Under the pieces are notes generated by a model. It was given only the letters and a program-made list of their open reading frames with translations. It was not told the origin of the DNA and did not search any database. Shown here piece by piece: positions 54,971 through 63,841 of a stretch of 64,000 nt of DNA (position 1 is the first letter of the stretch; every line of letters begins with the position of its first letter). Origin of the DNA: Flexithrix dorotheae DSM 6795 (lineage in GTDB: Bacteria; Bacteroidota; Bacteroidia; Cytophagales; Flammeovirgaceae); contig NZ_KB903509.1 of NCBI RefSeq assembly GCF_000379765.1, forward strand, positions 62,001 to 126,000. Direction: 5' to 3'. A program made the translations under genes and the position numbers.

Positions 54971-56716
54971 ATGAAAAGCCTATACCTTTCTGTTTTTTTC
55001 TGTTTTTTTCTTACCACTCAGGTGATTTCTCAATCATTTGTAGGTCAAACTACAAGTCGGTTAAATTTCAGAAAAGGTCCTAGTACCTCCTTTGAGATCA
55101 TTGAAGTACTACCAAAAGGGAAAAAAATGTTTGTTTTTTCAGAAGAACCAACCGAAAATTTTTTCCATGTGTTGGATGTGGCTACTAACCAGGAAGGCTA
55201 TGTTTATTCCTCACATTTTGAGATATTAGATGTGATTCCAAGATATAGTTTTAAAAAAGGAGAATTTGAAGATTCACTAAAAAATGTCCAGGCGGACCTT
55301 CAGATTTACAATTCTTCCAACAAAAGACTTTATCTAAAATTAAATGAAAGTATCTATGATTTCTTTCCAAAGGAGAAGGTTGAAATATTGATTTTCCCCG
55401 GGGAATTAAATTATGTGGCTTCCATACCCGGAAATATGCCCATTTATGGCATTGAGTTAATTCACCCCAATCAAAAATATTTCTGGGAATTCCGAACCAC
55501 GAAGAATGAAACAGGACTAGATACTATTTCTTTCGCTTTATCGGAAACCGGACTGGTAATAGAGCCTCCAAGTCCACCGGAAGAGGAGGAAGAACCTAAA
55601 GAAATAAAAATTGATACTACAAAAGTCGTGGAATTTCAGGTTCACCCTCAGGATGCTCAGGCAGCTAAATACAGAATAGATATCAGAGGTTATGTAAAAA
55701 CCAATACCTTTTATGATTTCAACGGAATGAAAAATACAGAAGGCTTTCTTCCTTTTGAAATCCCGGTCGATGAGGCTTTAAACCAGGAATTACAGGGATT
55801 ATATATGGGTGCCAGACAATCCAGATTCAACATTGAATCAAGTGCCAATACCAAATATGGCCGGATTTTAACTTTTATTGAGGGCGATTTTGCCGGAGAT
55901 GGACCTGGCCTGAATTTCCGGTTAAGGCATGCTTATGGAAAACTGGGGTACCTCACTATCGGCCATACCTGGACAAATTTTACTGATTTGGAATCCATGC
56001 CATCTGTGGTTGATAATGAAGGGCCAAACAGTGCGGTCTGGACAAGACATGGTCTGATCAAATACGAAAGGAAAATTGAGGGCAAATATGAATTTGGATT
56101 ATCTGCAGAAAGTCCATTAACTGACGTAACCAATCCTTTTGATACCGTCCGGGCCGAATCAAGACAACGAAACTTTGACTTTTCCGGGAGAATAAAATTC
56201 GATACGGATAAGGGCCACTGGCAGGTTGCGGGGGTTTTCAGAACGATTTCATACAAAAATATTAACCAAACAGAAAAAGTAGAAACTGGTTTGGGAGCTT
56301 TGATTAGCGGAACATTAAAATTAAATGATTACTCCCGTTTGCTTTTTCAGGGCATTTGGGGTAAAGGAATTGCCAGATTTATTACCGGCCTGAGTGGAAG
56401 GGGCCTGGATGCAATCCCCGATCAGGAAGGCAATTTAACAGCCCTGCCAACCAGAGGGGGTTTTGTAGCCTATGAATACAATTGGAATCCAAGAGTCTAT
56501 TCCACCCTAATTGTTGGGGGCAACCATATAAAAAACACGGAAGATCAACCTGAAAGCAGTTATAAATCCAGCGGATATTCCAGTGTCAATACCTTTATTC
56601 AGATTTTGCCAAACCTGCAATGTGGAGCGGAAATAGTTTGGGGAAGGAGAAAAAATAAAGATGGAGCGACAGGACATGCACAAAGAGCACAGCTTATGGC
56701 CAGATTTAGTTTTTAA
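54971..56716 (+). CDS. SH3-domain and DcaP-like outer-membrane porin fusion
   Basis: 581 residues from the ATG at 54971 (clean signal peptide MKSLYLSVFFCFFLTTQVISQ; the frame extends to 54899). Order: bacterial SH3 domain about 25-85 (TSRLNFRKGPSTSFEIIEVL, GYVYSSHFEIL), a small beta domain about 100-180, an acidic Pro/Glu linker (PPSPPEEEEE, about 200), then a DcaP-type beta-barrel to the end (YRIDIRGYVKTNTFYDF, YMGARQSRFNIES, RHAYGKLGYLTIGHTWTNF). The SH3 part may bind peptidoglycan. The DcaP family carries small organic acids; the fusion with SH3b is unusual. Confidence 0.82.
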   Translation: MKSLYLSVFFCFFLTTQVISQSFVGQTTSRLNFRKGPSTSFEIIEVLPKGKKMFVFSEEPTENFFHVLDVATNQEGYVYSSHFEILDVIPRYSFKKGEFEDSLKNVQADLQIYNSSNKRLYLKLNESIYDFFPKEKVEILIFPGELNYVASIPGNMPIYGIELIHPNQKYFWEFRTTKNETGLDTISFALSETGLVIEPPSPPEEEEEPKEIKIDTTKVVEFQVHPQDAQAAKYRIDIRGYVKTNTFYDFNGMKNTEGFLPFEIPVDEALNQELQGLYMGARQSRFNIESSANTKYGRILTFIEGDFAGDGPGLNFRLRHAYGKLGYLTIGHTWTNFTDLESMPSVVDNEGPNSAVWTRHGLIKYERKIEGKYEFGLSAESPLTDVTNPFDTVRAESRQRNFDFSGRIKFDTDKGHWQVAGVFRTISYKNINQTEKVETGLGALISGTLKLNDYSRLLFQGIWGKGIARFITGLSGRGLDAIPDQEGNLTALPTRGGFVAYEYNWNPRVYSTLIVGGNHIKNTEDQPESSYKSSGYSSVNTFIQILPNLQCGAEIVWGRRKNKDGATGHAQRAQLMARFSF

Positions 56717-56947
56717 GCATTTCGAGGCAATTTGCCGGTTGGAATTTGTTTTGTAATTGGAATTTGGTTTTGTAATAAATTTTAACTTTCCATTTTTTTA
56801 ATTTAAAAAATGCATAAATTTGGTTACTTGAATTTATTTAGAAATTTCATTTAACAAACAATTTTATAATTAGCTGATTATCAAACACGATCACCTACTT
56901 CATGAGCGTATTTGTTAATCAATTCCGTTTTATTTAAAAGTATTCAT

Positions 56948-57889
56948 TTGGTAGAAAAAGTAATAAAATTAGAAAATATCTCACTTGTTGATTTTTTAGG
57001 TGTAGATAATATTAACCTTAAAGAAATTTCCTCCGCTTTTCCCAAAAGTAAAATCATTTCGAGGGGTAATGAGATCAGAATACAAGGTTCAAATCCTGAA
57101 ATCCTTAAAATAAATAGTACTTTCAACGACTTAATCGAACATTATAAAAAATTTGGTAAAGTTACCACTGATAATGTATTGAATTATGTGGAAAAAGAAG
57201 GCAGGGACTTCAGTTTATTACTACAGGAAGACACCCTTATTTATGGTGCTAAAGGACTGGCTATCAGGCCAAAAACTGAAAACCAGAGTAAACTGGTTGC
57301 TTCCTCAAGGAAAAATGATTTAATCTTTGCGATTGGTCCTGCGGGAACTGGGAAGACTTACATAGCTGTAGCCCTGGCGGTAAAGGCGCTTAAAAATAAG
57401 GTGGTAAAAAAACTGATCATCACCCGTCCTGCTGTAGAGGCTGGAGAAAATTTAGGTTTTCTTCCCGGAGATTTAAAGGAAAAAATCGACCCATATCTAC
57501 GTCCAATTTATGATGCGTTATACGATATGATTCCTTCCGAAAAATTAAAGTATTATTTGGAGCACAATGTAATAGAAATTGCACCGCTTGCCTATATGCG
57601 TGGGAGAACGTTAAACAATGCCTTTATTCTGCTGGATGAAGCGCAAAATACGACTACCATGCAAATGAAAATGTTCCTCACCAGAATGGGGCCTGAATCC
57701 AAGATGATTATTACAGGAGATATTTCTCAGGTAGATTTACCCAGGAACATGTCTTCAGGGCTGGTAGAGGCAGTAAAAGTTTTAGATGGAGTGGAAGGAA
57801 TCAGTATTATCAAGCTTTCGGGAAAAGATGTAATCAGGCACCGATTGGTAAAAAATATCATTGCAGCTTACGATAAATCAAAAAAATAA
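56948..57889 (+). CDS. PhoH-family ATPase
   Basis: 313 residues from a TTG at 56948, chosen because the product (VEKVIKLENISLVDFLG) matches the usual N-terminus of Bacteroidota PhoH; a second TTG at 56912 adds 12 residues. Core: Walker A IGPAGTGKTYIA (about 126-137), TRPAVEAGENLGFLPGD, Walker B AFILLDEAQNTT, and TGDISQVDLP. PhoH proteins are cytoplasmic ATPases related to helicases, possibly RNA-linked. N-terminal about 100 residues look like a KH-like domain. Followed by a terminator. Confidence 0.94.
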   Translation: MVEKVIKLENISLVDFLGVDNINLKEISSAFPKSKIISRGNEIRIQGSNPEILKINSTFNDLIEHYKKFGKVTTDNVLNYVEKEGRDFSLLLQEDTLIYGAKGLAIRPKTENQSKLVASSRKNDLIFAIGPAGTGKTYIAVALAVKALKNKVVKKLIITRPAVEAGENLGFLPGDLKEKIDPYLRPIYDALYDMIPSEKLKYYLEHNVIEIAPLAYMRGRTLNNAFILLDEAQNTTTMQMKMFLTRMGPESKMIITGDISQVDLPRNMSSGLVEAVKVLDGVEGISIIKLSGKDVIRHRLVKNIIAAYDKSKK

Positions 57890-57916
57890 AAAGCCCTGAA
57901 TCGGGCTTTTTTTCTT
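57889..57916 (+). terminator. Terminator of the PhoH-family gene
   Basis: Stem AAAAGCCC (57889-57896) with GGGCTTTT (57903-57910), followed by T run. Starts at the stop codon. Confidence 0.85.
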
Positions 57917-58008
57917 AGTACTTGTTTAATATTAAATTTTGAAATGAGATTCCTATAATGGGCATTTGCAGCGAAATACATAAAATTCAAACATGCTCTT
58001 ATCTCAAA

Positions 58009-59424
58009 TCAAGCCTCAATGCCATATAGCTTTAATTTATTATAAAGTGTTTTCCTATCAATATTCAATAAGCGGGCGGCTTTGGATTTGTTGTATCTTA
58101 CCTTTTCCAGGGTTTTTAGAATTACTTCCTTTTCATTTTTACCAAGCACTTCCTTCAGGTCCGTTTCGCTTTGCACTGGAGCTGAGACAGCTTTTGCCGT
58201 TTCAGTACTACCCAATTGGTTCTCCAAATTGGGAGAGACAATTTCTGAGGGTAGGGCTTCGAGTTGCACCTCCTCCGCAGTAGTTAACAACACTGCCCGT
58301 CTAATGACATTTTTCATCTCCCTTAAATTTCCCGGCCAGGAATAATCATGGATTTTACTTAGAACTTCCTTGGAAAAACCCTTCACCTCTTTGTTTAATT
58401 CAGAATTTGAAAGCATAAGAAAATGATTGGCAAAAAGGGCAATATCCTGATCCCTGGACCTGAGCGCAGGTACAGTTATTTTAAATTCATTCAATCTATG
58501 GTAAAGGTCTTCCCTAAAACTCCCCTGCCTAGCAGCTTTGGCCAAATCTTCATTTGTGGCAGCAATTATCCTCACATCCACTTTTTCATCCTTATTGCTA
58601 CCTATTTTCCTTACAATCCCCTCCTGGATAGCCCTCAATAATTTTACCTGGATTTCATAAGTCAAATTCCCTATTTCATCAAGAAATAAGGTTCCTCCAT
58701 TAGCAGCCTGGAATTGGCCGATTTTATCTTGTAAGGCTCCTGTGAAGGCTCCTTTCAGGTGCCCAAATAGTTCACTTCCCGCCAATTCTTCTGACAATGC
58801 CCCGCAATCAATCGCCTGGAAGGGTTTATCTGCTCTTTCACTTTTTTGATGAATCATTCGGGAAACATATTCCTTCCCAGTACCACTTTCTCCTTCAATA
58901 ATTACTGAAAGGTTGGTAGGCGCTACTAAATCGATATATTTCTGAATTTCAGCGGCATGAGTACTTTTCCCCTGAATAAACTGGAAATTTCCAGACTTTG
59001 AAGCTGCAGCAGGTTTGTTTTGAGCTACCTTTTGGGCATTCTCAGTAACTGTATTGGATTTAGATTTATCTGCCAGAGCATCCCGGATAGTCAATAACAT
59101 TTCATCAGGATTTACCGGCTTAGTCAAATACTCATAAGCCCCCATTTGTATGGCTTTTATTGCTGTCCTGATATTTGCATAGGAAGTCATTAAGATGACC
59201 GGTTGATGCGGGTCTTTGGCTTTAATTTCCTTTAAAAGGTCAATTCCAGTCATATCCGGAAGCCTAAAATCGATCAAAATAACATCGTACTTTACCGACT
59301 TAATTTCCTCCAGGCAGGATTTGCCTAATAAAACCTCCTTAGCTTCAAAATTATTTTTATTCAAAAACTTCTTCAGCATTAACCCAAAGGTAGGGTCATC
59401 ATCTACAATTAATATCTTTAACAT
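58009..59424 (-). CDS. Sigma-54-dependent NtrC-type response regulator
   Basis: 471 residues. Receiver 1-120 ([23 protein letters not shown] with phospho-Asp, LTKPVNPDE Lys); AAA+ domain about 160-385: Walker [18 protein letters not shown] loop that touches sigma-54, DEIGNLTYE Walker B, and the [13 protein letters not shown] sensor; a Fis-type helix-turn-helix at the end ([20 protein letters not shown]). All parts for an ATP-driven sigma-54 activator are intact. No kinase is adjacent. It is a candidate activator for the promoter at 40853-40868. Confidence 0.95.
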   Translation of the reverse strand: MLKILIVDDDPTFGLMLKKFLNKNNFEAKEVLLGKSCLEEIKSVKYDVILIDFRLPDMTGIDLLKEIKAKDPHQPVILMTSYANIRTAIKAIQMGAYEYLTKPVNPDEMLLTIRDALADKSKSNTVTENAQKVAQNKPAAASKSGNFQFIQGKSTHAAEIQKYIDLVAPTNLSVIIEGESGTGKEYVSRMIHQKSERADKPFQAIDCGALSEELAGSELFGHLKGAFTGALQDKIGQFQAANGGTLFLDEIGNLTYEIQVKLLRAIQEGIVRKIGSNKDEKVDVRIIAATNEDLAKAARQGSFREDLYHRLNEFKITVPALRSRDQDIALFANHFLMLSNSELNKEVKGFSKEVLSKIHDYSWPGNLREMKNVIRRAVLLTTAEEVQLEALPSEIVSPNLENQLGSTETAKAVSAPVQSETDLKEVLGKNEKEVILKTLEKVRYNKSKAARLLNIDRKTLYNKLKLYGIEA

Positions 59425-59654
59425 TTAGATTAATTTTAAGCTCCAACAAAGGCTAATTATCTTCTGAGTAACTCTTCTCCCCTATCCAACAGGAAGCAAA
59501 ATTACTGGTCAACATCCCTTGTGCCTTATTTGCCTGGCCTGACCCATTATTGCAAATTAGCAAACTCCTGATTCAACCTCTCAAAAATTAGTTTCAAGTT
59601 AGCAAAAACAGACAAAATTTCATCAAATGTAACCATAGATATTAAAAAAAAAGA

Positions 59655-59685
59655 AGCCGAGATATTAAATCTCGGCTCTTTTAAT
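59655..59685 (-). terminator. Hairpin downstream of the coiled-coil lipoprotein gene
   Basis: Perfect 9-bp stem AGCCGAGAT (59655-59663) with ATCTCGGCT (59669-59677), with T run on the minus strand. 120 bases after the stop at 59805. Most of 59425-59804 is otherwise free of supported genes. Confidence 0.75.
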
Positions 59686-59804
59686 CGCTGGTTGTCTGTA
59701 TGGAGCTTAATCTTAAATGTTTTTTTGTTTGACACTGGCTTACTTGCAATCACCAGAATCAATTTTCTTAATGTTTATCGTAGAATTAAATTAAAAAATT
59801 AGAG

Positions 59805-60695
59805 TCAATCAACCATTACTACCAGGTATTTGGAAGAATTCCAGAATTTTTCAGGATCGAGAATGACTAATTTTGAAACCTTTTTGTCAGAACCCTCAAT
59901 CTTGTAACTTCCTTCCGGATGAGAGGTAATTAGTTCGGCTTTTTTGCCCTCTAAAGGTATATCTAGTGTTTCGGTTATATCAATTTTATTAAACTGAGCC
60001 TCATTAATATTACTATTGAGATTCAAGGATTTCCCTATGCCAATGAAGCCTCCTTCTTTAGCCACAATTTCTTTTTCTACCAGTTCTTTGGTATTTCCAA
60101 GCGCATAGAAAGCAGTATGCAACTTTTCTGTTTGCTCGGTTATTATCCCTTCCTTCTCAGATATAATCTCGTCCTTTTGAGAACTCACTTCCGATAAAGA
60201 AGTAATATTTGAATTCAATTCCTCAATCGTAAAATTCATTTTTTCCAAATCGGCTTTTAATACGGTAATTTCACCATCTTTAGCTTCAATTTGTGCCATG
60301 AAGTCCTCTTTTAGCTTTTCCATGGCCTTTTTCAATTTGGAATTTGTATAATACGATCCTTTTAATTGCTTATCCAGTTCTTCAATCTTTGCCCGGTTTT
60401 GAGCCATTAAATCGTTAATAATCTGCAAATCCTCATTAATAAGCGCTTTTACATCTCCAGATTTATTTTCCGAGCTTAATTCAATACTTGTTTCCTTTTG
60501 TCTGATTTCCGCAAGGTTCTGACTGATCTCGTTAAAGGACTCCATAAAATTAGTGATAGCAGAATCCTGTTCGAAATTGGAATTGGTAAGCTCTTTATTA
60601 ATTTCCTTTAGAGACGCAATTTCCTGTTCCAGTTCTTTATTTTTGCATGAAAACAAACTGAATAAAATCAGTGAAATGAGTACAATTCTTTTCAT
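59805..60695 (-). CDS. Coiled-coil lipoprotein
   Basis: 296 residues. Lipoprotein signal LILFSLFSCKNKELEQ (Cys17). About residues 17-195 are a nearly continuous coiled coil rich in Glu/Lys/Leu/Ile (heptads such as LKADLEKMNFTIEEL). A globular C-terminal 90 residues (about 205-296; GFIGIGKSLNLNSN, ITSHPEGSYKIEG) ends VVMVD. I recognise this as a common Bacteroidota layout (Cbp1-like), but its function is unknown. Confidence 0.75.
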   Translation of the reverse strand: MKRIVLISLILFSLFSCKNKELEQEIASLKEINKELTNSNFEQDSAITNFMESFNEISQNLAEIRQKETSIELSSENKSGDVKALINEDLQIINDLMAQNRAKIEELDKQLKGSYYTNSKLKKAMEKLKEDFMAQIEAKDGEITVLKADLEKMNFTIEELNSNITSLSEVSSQKDEIISEKEGIITEQTEKLHTAFYALGNTKELVEKEIVAKEGGFIGIGKSLNLNSNINEAQFNKIDITETLDIPLEGKKAELITSHPEGSYKIEGSDKKVSKLVILDPEKFWNSSKYLVVMVD

Positions 60696-61178
60696 TTTTC
60701 AAGATTTAAAATACTGATTTAATCAAATTATAAACTACCAGTATCTATTCCTATAAAAAATGCATGCCACAGAAGGCAAAAAAACATACCAACCTAATAT
60801 TCAAATACTTAACCTACTCCTCTATCAAATAAATTGATAATAATTCTGAACCAGATTGGCGAATGGTTACTCAAACTGTAGAAATTTTCTACACTTTCCG
60901 GGAAGAAGTGGATTATTTATCCAACTATGCTAAAGTATTTTTCAGAGAATTGATAAACTGAAAATCAATTGAGTGAAATGACAATCAAAAGAAGAATTTA
61001 TATTTGCTTTAATAAACAATCGGGGAGCAGAAATAAAAAAGCCTGTTTCTTAAAAATAAAAGAAACAGGCCTGAGTTTTTTTACAGTTTTCGGATAAGGG
61101 AAATAAGTAAAGGAATAGCGACTCTGGGTTGAATTATCCGGGAGTTTCTTTACTTTATTTAGTAGTTAAAAAATCTAC
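60696..61178. other. Intergenic region with a short open frame
   Basis: About 480 bases. An ATG frame at 60862-60961 (plus strand) has 32 codons with protein-like composition (TVEIFYTFREEVDYL) but no family and may be a gene remnant. A terminator is at 61041-61070. The sequence TTTAGTAGTTA at 61158-61168 reappears upstream of the parA operon. Confidence 0.3.
61041..61070 (-). terminator. Terminator of the parA operon
   Basis: Perfect 11-bp stem GCCTGTTTCTT (61041-61051) with AAGAAACAGGC (61060-61070) and T run on the minus strand. Confidence 0.85.
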
Positions 61179-61183
61179 TTATT
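61158..61183. repeat. Copy 1 of a repeat pair flanking the parA operon
   Basis: TTTAGTAGTTA (61158-61168) then CTACTTATT (61175-61183), overlapping the partner-gene stop. Both words recur in the same order upstream of parA at 62167-62217. Confidence 0.4.
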
Positions 61184-61463
61184 TTTTATCTGCCTGAGCC
61201 AGAAAGGATTCCAGAATCAGACTAATAAATTTACCAGGTTGATTAACACCCTGCTTCTTTGCAACTGCTTTAATTTTTTCATACAAATCCACCCTGATTT
61301 TCACAGAGGAATATTCAATTGCCTTTTTTTTAGGTCGGATAGAGTCAACGTCAAGATTTTTAAAATTGAGCATTTTCTCCTTTTTAGCTACCTGCCCCAG
61401 ATCTGTGGTTTCACCATCCAGAAGGGTACCAAAAATCAATTCAGCCTTACTCTTTTTTTCCAT
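61179..61463 (-). CDS. Small ParA partner, ribbon-helix-helix-like
   Basis: 94 residues from the Met at 61463 (MEKKSKAELIFGTLL), chosen because a longer frame from 61517 overlaps parA. The N-terminal 30 residues look like an unstructured basic ParA-interacting tail; the C-terminal about 50 (EYSSVKIRVDLYEKIKAVAKKQGVN) have the strand-helix-helix pattern of small DNA-binding partners (CopG/Arc type), with IRV strand and helices. It follows the ParA stop by 4 bases, as in type Ib partition operons. Confidence 0.7.
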   Translation of the reverse strand: MEKKSKAELIFGTLLDGETTDLGQVAKKEKMLNFKNLDVDSIRPKKKAIEYSSVKIRVDLYEKIKAVAKKQGVNQPGKFISLILESFLAQADKK

Positions 61464-61467
61464 AATT

Positions 61468-62142
61468 TTAAACTTTACATTTTCTGCGGAATTCTTCAAA
61501 GTAGGTATTAAATTCATCCTCCCTTAGATCGGGATGTGTGATATCGTGGATAGTAGAAATACCTCTTTTATATCTTACTAGATTGGAAAGCGATGAATCG
61601 AAAAGTTGTAAACCTCCAATTCCTGCCAGTTCCACTAACCTTTGGTGCTCCACCGTATTGTCTTTTTTATTAATTACCCCAAAAACTTCCAGTGAAAAAC
61701 CCTGCTTTTCTTTTACTTCTTTTACAACTGGTATTGTCCTCAAAAATCTAATTGTAGCTTTAATATCCAGGGCACTTGCCACTAGGGGAACCACCACAAT
61801 ATCAGAAATTAATATACTAAAGTAAACTTCCTTGCCTTCAACTTTTCCCGGGGCATCCAGAAAAATTAAATCAAATTTCTTCTCGGCTATAGCCAGCGTC
61901 TTTTGAAAATTTACTTCAGGTTTGGGCTGATTCCAGTTATATGAAATTACATCATAGGAATTGTTCCCTGACTCTTGGTTTTCAGCCTTGTAAATATCCT
62001 TTACAGATTTCTGAGGATCACAATCAATTACCAGTACTTTTTTACCTGTTCGGTTGTGAAATGCTGCTGCGGTAAGCATTAGCATTGTACTTTTTCCCGA
62101 ACCACCTTTTTGCGTAGCGAACGATATAATCTTTGCACTCAT
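61468..62142 (-). CDS. parA: ParA-family partition ATPase
   Basis: 224 residues, without a helix-turn-helix extension (type Ib-like). Deviant Walker A KGGSGKST (signature Lys at position 12) near the start, VLVIDCDPQKSV (switch I), LIFLDAPGKVEGKE (switch II) and a VVPLVASALDIKATIRFL segment. It binds non-specific DNA in an ATP-dependent manner and moves partner-bound cargo. No origin, RepA or plasmid gene is near, so it may be an orphan chromosomal ParA that places a protein complex, or mark an integrated element. Confidence 0.92.
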   Translation of the reverse strand: MSAKIISFATQKGGSGKSTMLMLTAAAFHNRTGKKVLVIDCDPQKSVKDIYKAENQESGNNSYDVISYNWNQPKPEVNFQKTLAIAEKKFDLIFLDAPGKVEGKEVYFSILISDIVVVPLVASALDIKATIRFLRTIPVVKEVKEKQGFSLEVFGVINKKDNTVEHQRLVELAGIGGLQLFDSSLSNLVRYKRGISTIHDITHPDLREDEFNTYFEEFRRKCKV

Positions 62143-62586
62143 ACGTTTTTATTTCTTTGCGGCCAATTTAGTAGTTATATTTATAATTTCCAATACTAAG
62201 TATAACTTCTACTTATTAAGTATACGAAATTACTATTGATTTATGATTTAATTTTCGGGGTAAATCATATCATATTATCCTTTATCAGATCATGTTTTTG
62301 GGATCAGATTTTTTAGAATTGAGGGTAAATTAACTTTTGAATGTAGTTTTCTTCAGAGCAAAAAAATAAGGATAGCCTTTTCAAATCGAAGGTTCGATAC
62401 GTATTTACTATTATAATTTGGATTCAGAATTGTAAAATTTCTAGAATTTCTCGTAATTTTTTAAGTTTTTTTTACAAAACCATAACCAAATTATTAATTA
62501 ATTTAACATTCTACATGTTTTCATTAGATTTGTGTAAACAATCACTTTTCGATTAAACTAGTTATTCAATTTAAATTTTTTCAAGC
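62143..62586. promoter_or_regulatory. parA upstream region with partner-site-like repeats
   Basis: About 440 bases, no gene. It has TTTAGTAGTTA (62167-62177), two AAGTATA direct copies (around 62197-62204 and 62218-62225) and the palindrome TACTTATTAAGTA (62210-62222), all within 60 bases of the parA ATG. These match elements after the partner gene and may be autoregulatory or centromere sites. Confidence 0.45.
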
Positions 62587-62853
62587 ATGAATGATGTTGC
62601 AACTAATGGAAAATTAGAAAAAGTTTGTAGAGAGGCTCAGGCCAAGTTACAGAAACTAGACGCAGAAAAAAATAATGATATTACCTCAAAACTGGAGTGG
62701 TGCATTGGTAGTTATAATAATGACAAAAACCCTGAAGGTTTAATAGAAGTAGGGGCTCAGGCACTCACCATTTTGAAGTCATATAAGAAGAAAAATTCCA
62801 GACAAGTTTCAAAGAAACTAATCGAGGATTTAGAAAAAGTAACGGCTGTTTAA
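62587..62853 (+). CDS. Conserved small helical protein
   Basis: 88 residues with a likely all-helical fold: LEKVCREAQAKLQKLDAEKN, then SKLEWCIGSYNNDKNPEGL and a final SRQVSKKLIEDLEKVTAV. I do not recognise a named family, but the strongly spaced Lys/Leu pattern and an own terminator support a real cytosolic gene. It is preceded by a 130-base AT-rich promoter-like stretch. Confidence 0.65.
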   Translation: MNDVATNGKLEKVCREAQAKLQKLDAEKNNDITSKLEWCIGSYNNDKNPEGLIEVGAQALTILKSYKKKNSRQVSKKLIEDLEKVTAV

Positions 62854-62950
62854 GTTTTAGTTGGTCAGTTCTACCTGACTTCCCAAGCAAATTATTAAGA
62901 GAAATTTCTCTAAAAAACTGAATCTTCAAGATTCAATCTCATCTCCTTTA

Positions 62951-63026
62951 CACTTGAGTAAAACATTCCCTCCCCTTTCCGTCAAGTGAAAAAAAATTAA
63001 AAAACCCCGGAGCCATCCGGGGTTTT
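62951..63026. terminator. Two adjacent hairpins after the 88-aa gene
   Basis: A CACTTGA/TCAAGTG stem (62951-62957 with 62982-62988) followed by eight A, then a perfect AAAACCCCGG/CCGGGGTTTT stem (63001-63010 with 63017-63026) with T run. The second is a bidirectional terminator shared with the converging gene at 63124. Confidence 0.75.
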
Positions 63027-63123
63027 AATTTATATCTTTTGATTTCAATTATTATATCTTCTAATTATTAAGACAGCCAGGTGTGGTAAAACTATAACTT
63101 AATAATAATTCAGACAAGTAATT

Positions 63124-63381
63124 TTATCTCACATTATATACGTCTGAGATATCAATCATATCTAAATAAACTTTTAAACATTTGGTTGTGGTAAACGGCA
63201 GTACATTGCTAATATCATCTGTATTGCGATTAAACCAAACCTCTGCGTAGAACTTCCCTATTGAATACAAAGAAACCTTTGTTTTCGCATAGGTTCTGCT
63301 ACACAATAAAACTCCATTTTCTGAAAGGTATTTTAGCTTGTTCTCGGTTGAAAGATTGCTAAATTTTTGAAAGGTTAGCAT
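63124..63381 (-). CDS. Small protein of unknown function
   Basis: 85 residues. N-terminal helix TFQKFSNLSTENKLKYLSENG, then a beta-rich half (LYSIGKFYAEVWFNRNTDDI) and SNVLPFTTTKCLKVYLDMI. It resembles small Cytophagales proteins with a helix-strand layout, but I cannot name a family. No signal peptide, so cytoplasmic. Its convergent neighbour shares the terminator at 63001-63026. 63382-63841 upstream contains two clear palindromes but no gene. Confidence 0.6.
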   Translation of the reverse strand: MLTFQKFSNLSTENKLKYLSENGVLLCSRTYAKTKVSLYSIGKFYAEVWFNRNTDDISNVLPFTTTKCLKVYLDMIDISDVYNVR

Positions 63382-63746
63382 AATTAATTGTCTTTATTTT
63401 TTTCGTTATGATATTTAAATCGAATGTAAGTTATGATCAAGAAAGTTAAATATAGTAATTTTCTTGTTAACATGTTTTAAACCATCCTACTTTATATAAT
63501 TTATTAAGAATTGAGCTTTTCTGATGTAAGATTTCAAGAAAAAACGAACAAAAATCTCAACTAATTGTTTAAACGATATAAAATAGCTGGGGTTCTGTTT
63601 TCCCTGGTTCTGTAAGATTAATTAACAACTTAAATCTTGGTAATCCCGCAAAAAAAATACATATTTATAGATTATAAATAATCATTATCCTGGTTCTACT
63701 TGTACTAATCACTTATTATATATGTGGAGATAATGAGATACTAACA

Positions 63747-63821
63747 AGCTAATATTATTAGCTAAACAAACTCTAACCCAACTACAAAACACTGATTTAT
63801 AGTACTTTACTATAAAATCAG
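63747..63821. promoter_or_regulatory. Palindromes before the window-end gene
   Basis: A perfect 17-base palindrome AGCTAATATTATTAGCT (63747-63763) and a hairpin CTGATTTATAGT/ACTATAAAATCAG (63792-63803 with 63809-63821). Both lie within 100 bases of the ATG at 63842, the usual place for operators. A TAAATTTG box (63831-63838) is so close that the transcript would be nearly leaderless. Confidence 0.35.
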
Positions 63822-63841
63822 CACTGTAGGTAAATTTGAAA

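Noticed and set aside
59547-59762. Minus-strand 71-codon frame
   Set aside because: It runs through the perfect terminator hairpin at 59655-59677, so coding is unlikely.
61464-61517. Longer N-terminus of the parA partner
   Set aside because: It overlaps the parA frame; the Met at 61463 gives a compact partner of the usual size with a 4-base gap.
61179-62142. ParA module as evidence for a plasmid
   Set aside because: The surrounding genes are chromosomal core types (ftsY, ribosomal proteins, galK, PhoH) and no replication gene is present.
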